DNA of 64,000 nucleotides, taken from positions 1-64,000 of the forward strand of contig NZ_LSEF01000070.1 in NCBI RefSeq assembly GCF_001641695.1. Direction: 5' to 3'. Positions 62,562 through 64,000 of this stretch are shown here, one piece after another; the first letter of the stretch is position 1, and each line of letters starts with the position of its first letter. Both the position numbers and the translations under genes were made by a program. The stretch comes from Bradyrhizobium neotropicale (lineage in GTDB: Bacteria; Pseudomonadota; Alphaproteobacteria; Rhizobiales; Xanthobacteraceae). Under the pieces are notes generated by a model. It worked only from the letters and a program-made list of their open reading frames with translations, did no database searches and was not told where the DNA came from.

Positions 62562-63196
62562 ACATTCGGAATGAAAACGATCGCGAGCAAGCAGTTCCGT
62601 CGGATGACGAGCGGTCCAGGAGTTTCCGGTTGAGAGCAGAGCATCCGCGCGTGACACGGTTGTCGCGGAAGGTCCTGGCCGGCGGGAGCGCGGTTGCTCT
62701 GCTTGTCATCGGCGGAGCGGTGCTGTGGTCGCTGCAGAACAGTCACTCCCGGAATCCGGCGGTCGATGAGCTTTACGGCACCGACCATCACAATGTTGCC
62801 GACGGTATTGCGACGCTGCCGAAGGACTATGCTGGCGTTCCGCGCCAGCCTATCCCGCAGCTTGGTCCGCCGCTCCCCGGGGACCTCGGTCGACCGATCC
62901 TTGCCGCTCAAGGCCAGTCGCCGACGATCGGCGGTGATCCGGAACAGCAGCGCCGAGATCAAGAGACCGAGGCAGCCCGCATCAGCCATTTGTTCGCTTC
63001 GACCAATGGGAGAGACGTGCGGCCGCCCACCGCTGCCGCTGTTGGAAGCGACCGCGTCGTGCCACCGAACGCAACGAGCAGTCGCGACGACGGATTTGCG
63101 CAGAGCGGGCAAGACCGAAAGCTTTCCTTCGTGAACGCTTCTGTGGACCGTCGCACGGTCAGCCCTGACCGCGTCACTAGTGGTTCATCACAGTGA
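62558..63196 (+). pseudogene. trbI: trbI (VirB10-like), truncated by an IS630 element
   Basis: About 206 genuine codons: the cytoplasmic N-terminus, one membrane helix (VLAGGSAVALLVIGGAVLWS), the Pro-rich periplasmic linker (GVPRQPIPQLGPPLPGDLGR) and RKLSFVNASVDRRTVSPD. Intact TrbI proteins are around 390-400 residues, and the next part should be the beta-barrel core and outer-membrane antenna. Instead the frame enters the element's end (TA at 63178-63179) and stops after five foreign codons. TrbI links inner and outer complexes, so the channel is probably non-functional without another copy. Confidence 0.88.
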
Positions 63197-63469
63197 TTTT
63201 GACGTTTTGATACCGAGCCATCCGAGGATAGGCAACTTTTCGGGTGGCAAGAGGATCTCGATGCTTCGAGCGACGCCGGGCTGGCGACGAATGAACCCGT
63301 TGCGTTCGAGGGTGAGGATCATCTGGTGGACTGACGGCGGGCTGACGCGGAAATGCCGCTGGATGTCGGCCTCGGCGGGCGGCTGTCCGAACATGTACGA
63401 GTAGGTATGGATGAAAGCGAGATAGTGTCCCTGCTTCTCGGTGAAGTGCGCGCCTGATTTTTGACTCAT
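63188..63469 (-). CDS. LexA-like winged-HTH protein carried by the IS630 element
   Basis: A 93-residue protein: FTEKQGHYLAFIHTYSYMFG, PPAEADIQRHFRVSPPSVHQ, MILTLERNGFIRRQPGVARS, matching the LexA N-terminal DNA-binding wing without the protease part. It is divergent from the transposase across 38 bases and may repress it. ATG 63469 is the first Met before the conserved part. Confidence 0.7.
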   Translation of the reverse strand: MSQKSGAHFTEKQGHYLAFIHTYSYMFGQPPAEADIQRHFRVSPPSVHQMILTLERNGFIRRQPGVARSIEILLPPEKLPILGWLGIKTSKSL

Positions 63470-63507
63470 AGCTGGATTCGTCCCGGCCTCCGACAAGGAG
63501 GCGAAGC

Positions 63508-64000
63508 ATGAATGTACGTTATCGGGTCGAATTGAGCCAAGCCGAGCGGGACGAACTGACGGCAATGCTCGGCGGCGGCACGCATTCCGCCCGCAAACTC
63601 AAACGGGCTCAGATTGTGCTGGCGGCCGATTCAGGCAGCTGCGACGCGGAGATTGCCCGAACCGTCCGGGTCAGCCTTTCCACCGTCGGCCGGACCAAAC
63701 GCCGTTTCGTAGAAGGCAATCTGGAGCGGGCCTTGAGTGAGGAGCCGCGTCCGGGCGCGGAACGCAAGCTGACAGGCAAGGAAGAGGCCCTGCTGGTGGC
63801 GACGGCATGCGCCAAGCCGCCCGCCGGCCGCAAACGCTGGACGCTGACATTGCTGGCCGACGCGATGGTCAAGCTCACCGATCACGCCAGCCTGTCGGGC
63901 GAGACCGTGCGCCGCCGGCTGGCCGACAACGACCTCAAGCCGTGGCGCCGGGATATGTGGTGCATTCCTCATGTCGACGGCGAATACGTCGCCCGGATGG
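63508..64000 (+). CDS. IS630-family transposase, partial at window end
   Basis: ATG with AAGGAGGCG upstream. Residues 1-164 hold the HTH part: LSQAERDELTAMLGGGTHSA, KLKRAQIVLAADSGSCDAEI, ARTVRVSLSTVGRTKRRFVE, and the second domain LTGKEEALLVATACAKPPAG, ending near DLKPWRRDMWCIPHVDGEYV just before the DDE core. The catalytic part is outside the window. Confidence 0.9.
   Translation, partial: MNVRYRVELSQAERDELTAMLGGGTHSARKLKRAQIVLAADSGSCDAEIARTVRVSLSTVGRTKRRFVEGNLERALSEEPRPGAERKLTGKEEALLVATACAKPPAGRKRWTLTLLADAMVKLTDHASLSGETVRRRLADNDLKPWRRDMWCIPHVDGEYVARM

Larger units (their letters stand above)
63180..64000. mobile_element. IS630-family element, left part (runs off the window)
   Basis: It starts after the TA of the trbI codons with GTGGTTCATCACAGTGATTT and carries a divergent LexA-like gene and the transposase. 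IS630 elements insert at TA. The right end is outside the window. Confidence 0.75.

Noticed and set aside
1..64000. CRISPR arrays, rRNA genes, nod/nif/fix symbiosis genes
   Set aside because: No regularly spaced repeats, rRNA sequence or recognisable nodulation or nitrogenase gene was seen, so the ICE cannot be called a symbiosis island from this window.

Overview
The window looks like chromosomal DNA of a Bradyrhizobium-type alphaproteobacterium. Coding regions are GC-rich. There is a DUF3551 secreted protein, a family I know mainly from Bradyrhizobiaceae. FnrN-type and CRP-type regulators sit together, and the right half is a Mesorhizobium/Bradyrhizobium-style integrative and conjugative element (ICE). 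No rRNA gene, functional tRNA, nod/nif gene or CRISPR array was seen.

Region 1 (1-13.5 kb) is a gene-poor scrap zone. It holds broken IS91, IS110, IS5 and IS66 pieces, one intact IS110-type transposase, a broken integrase, tRNA-like debris and repeated hairpins. Among these lie a lipoprotein, an AraC regulator, a DUF3551 protein, a phytochelatin-synthase-like protease and several very small ORFs.

Region 2 (13.5-28.2 kb) is a tidy metabolic island. An FnrN-like oxygen sensor is followed by a perfect FNR/FixK box and a 41-residue membrane protein, then a second CRP-family regulator. Next come a cyclase-family hydrolase, a TRAP transporter (P, Q, M subunits), an SDR dehydrogenase, a ModA-like protein coupled to a two-subunit molybdenum hydroxylase, a TctC-type binding protein, a bis-MGD oxidoreductase and an enoyl-CoA hydratase. 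Together they suggest uptake and oxidation of an organic acid or heterocycle whose identity cannot be read from the sequence.

Region 3 (28.2-36.8 kb) has a tyrosine recombinase with a coupled HTH gene, a long gap, an arylsulfatase, a TAXI-type receptor, a DUF4239 membrane protein and a truncated IS110 transposase.

Region 4 (37-64 kb) is the ICE. An accessory block (ArdC, a ParB stub, a Toprim protein, DUF2493, Fic, DUF736) has recurring hairpin leaders. It is followed by a compact transfer switch: an XRE regulator divergent from a DUF2285 protein (qseC/qseM arrangement), a DUF6499 plus DUF2285 pair joined by an apparent +1 frameshift site (fseA arrangement), and an excisionase-like HTH (rdfS-like). 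Then come DUF2840, the TraF peptidase, a lytic transglycosylase, a relaxase, TraG, a CopG-type protein, an MFS transporter between imperfect direct repeats, and trbBCDEJKLFGI. trbI is cut after about 206 codons by an IS630 element that runs off the window. The excision control appears intact, whereas the mating channel is probably broken unless trbI is supplied elsewhere.
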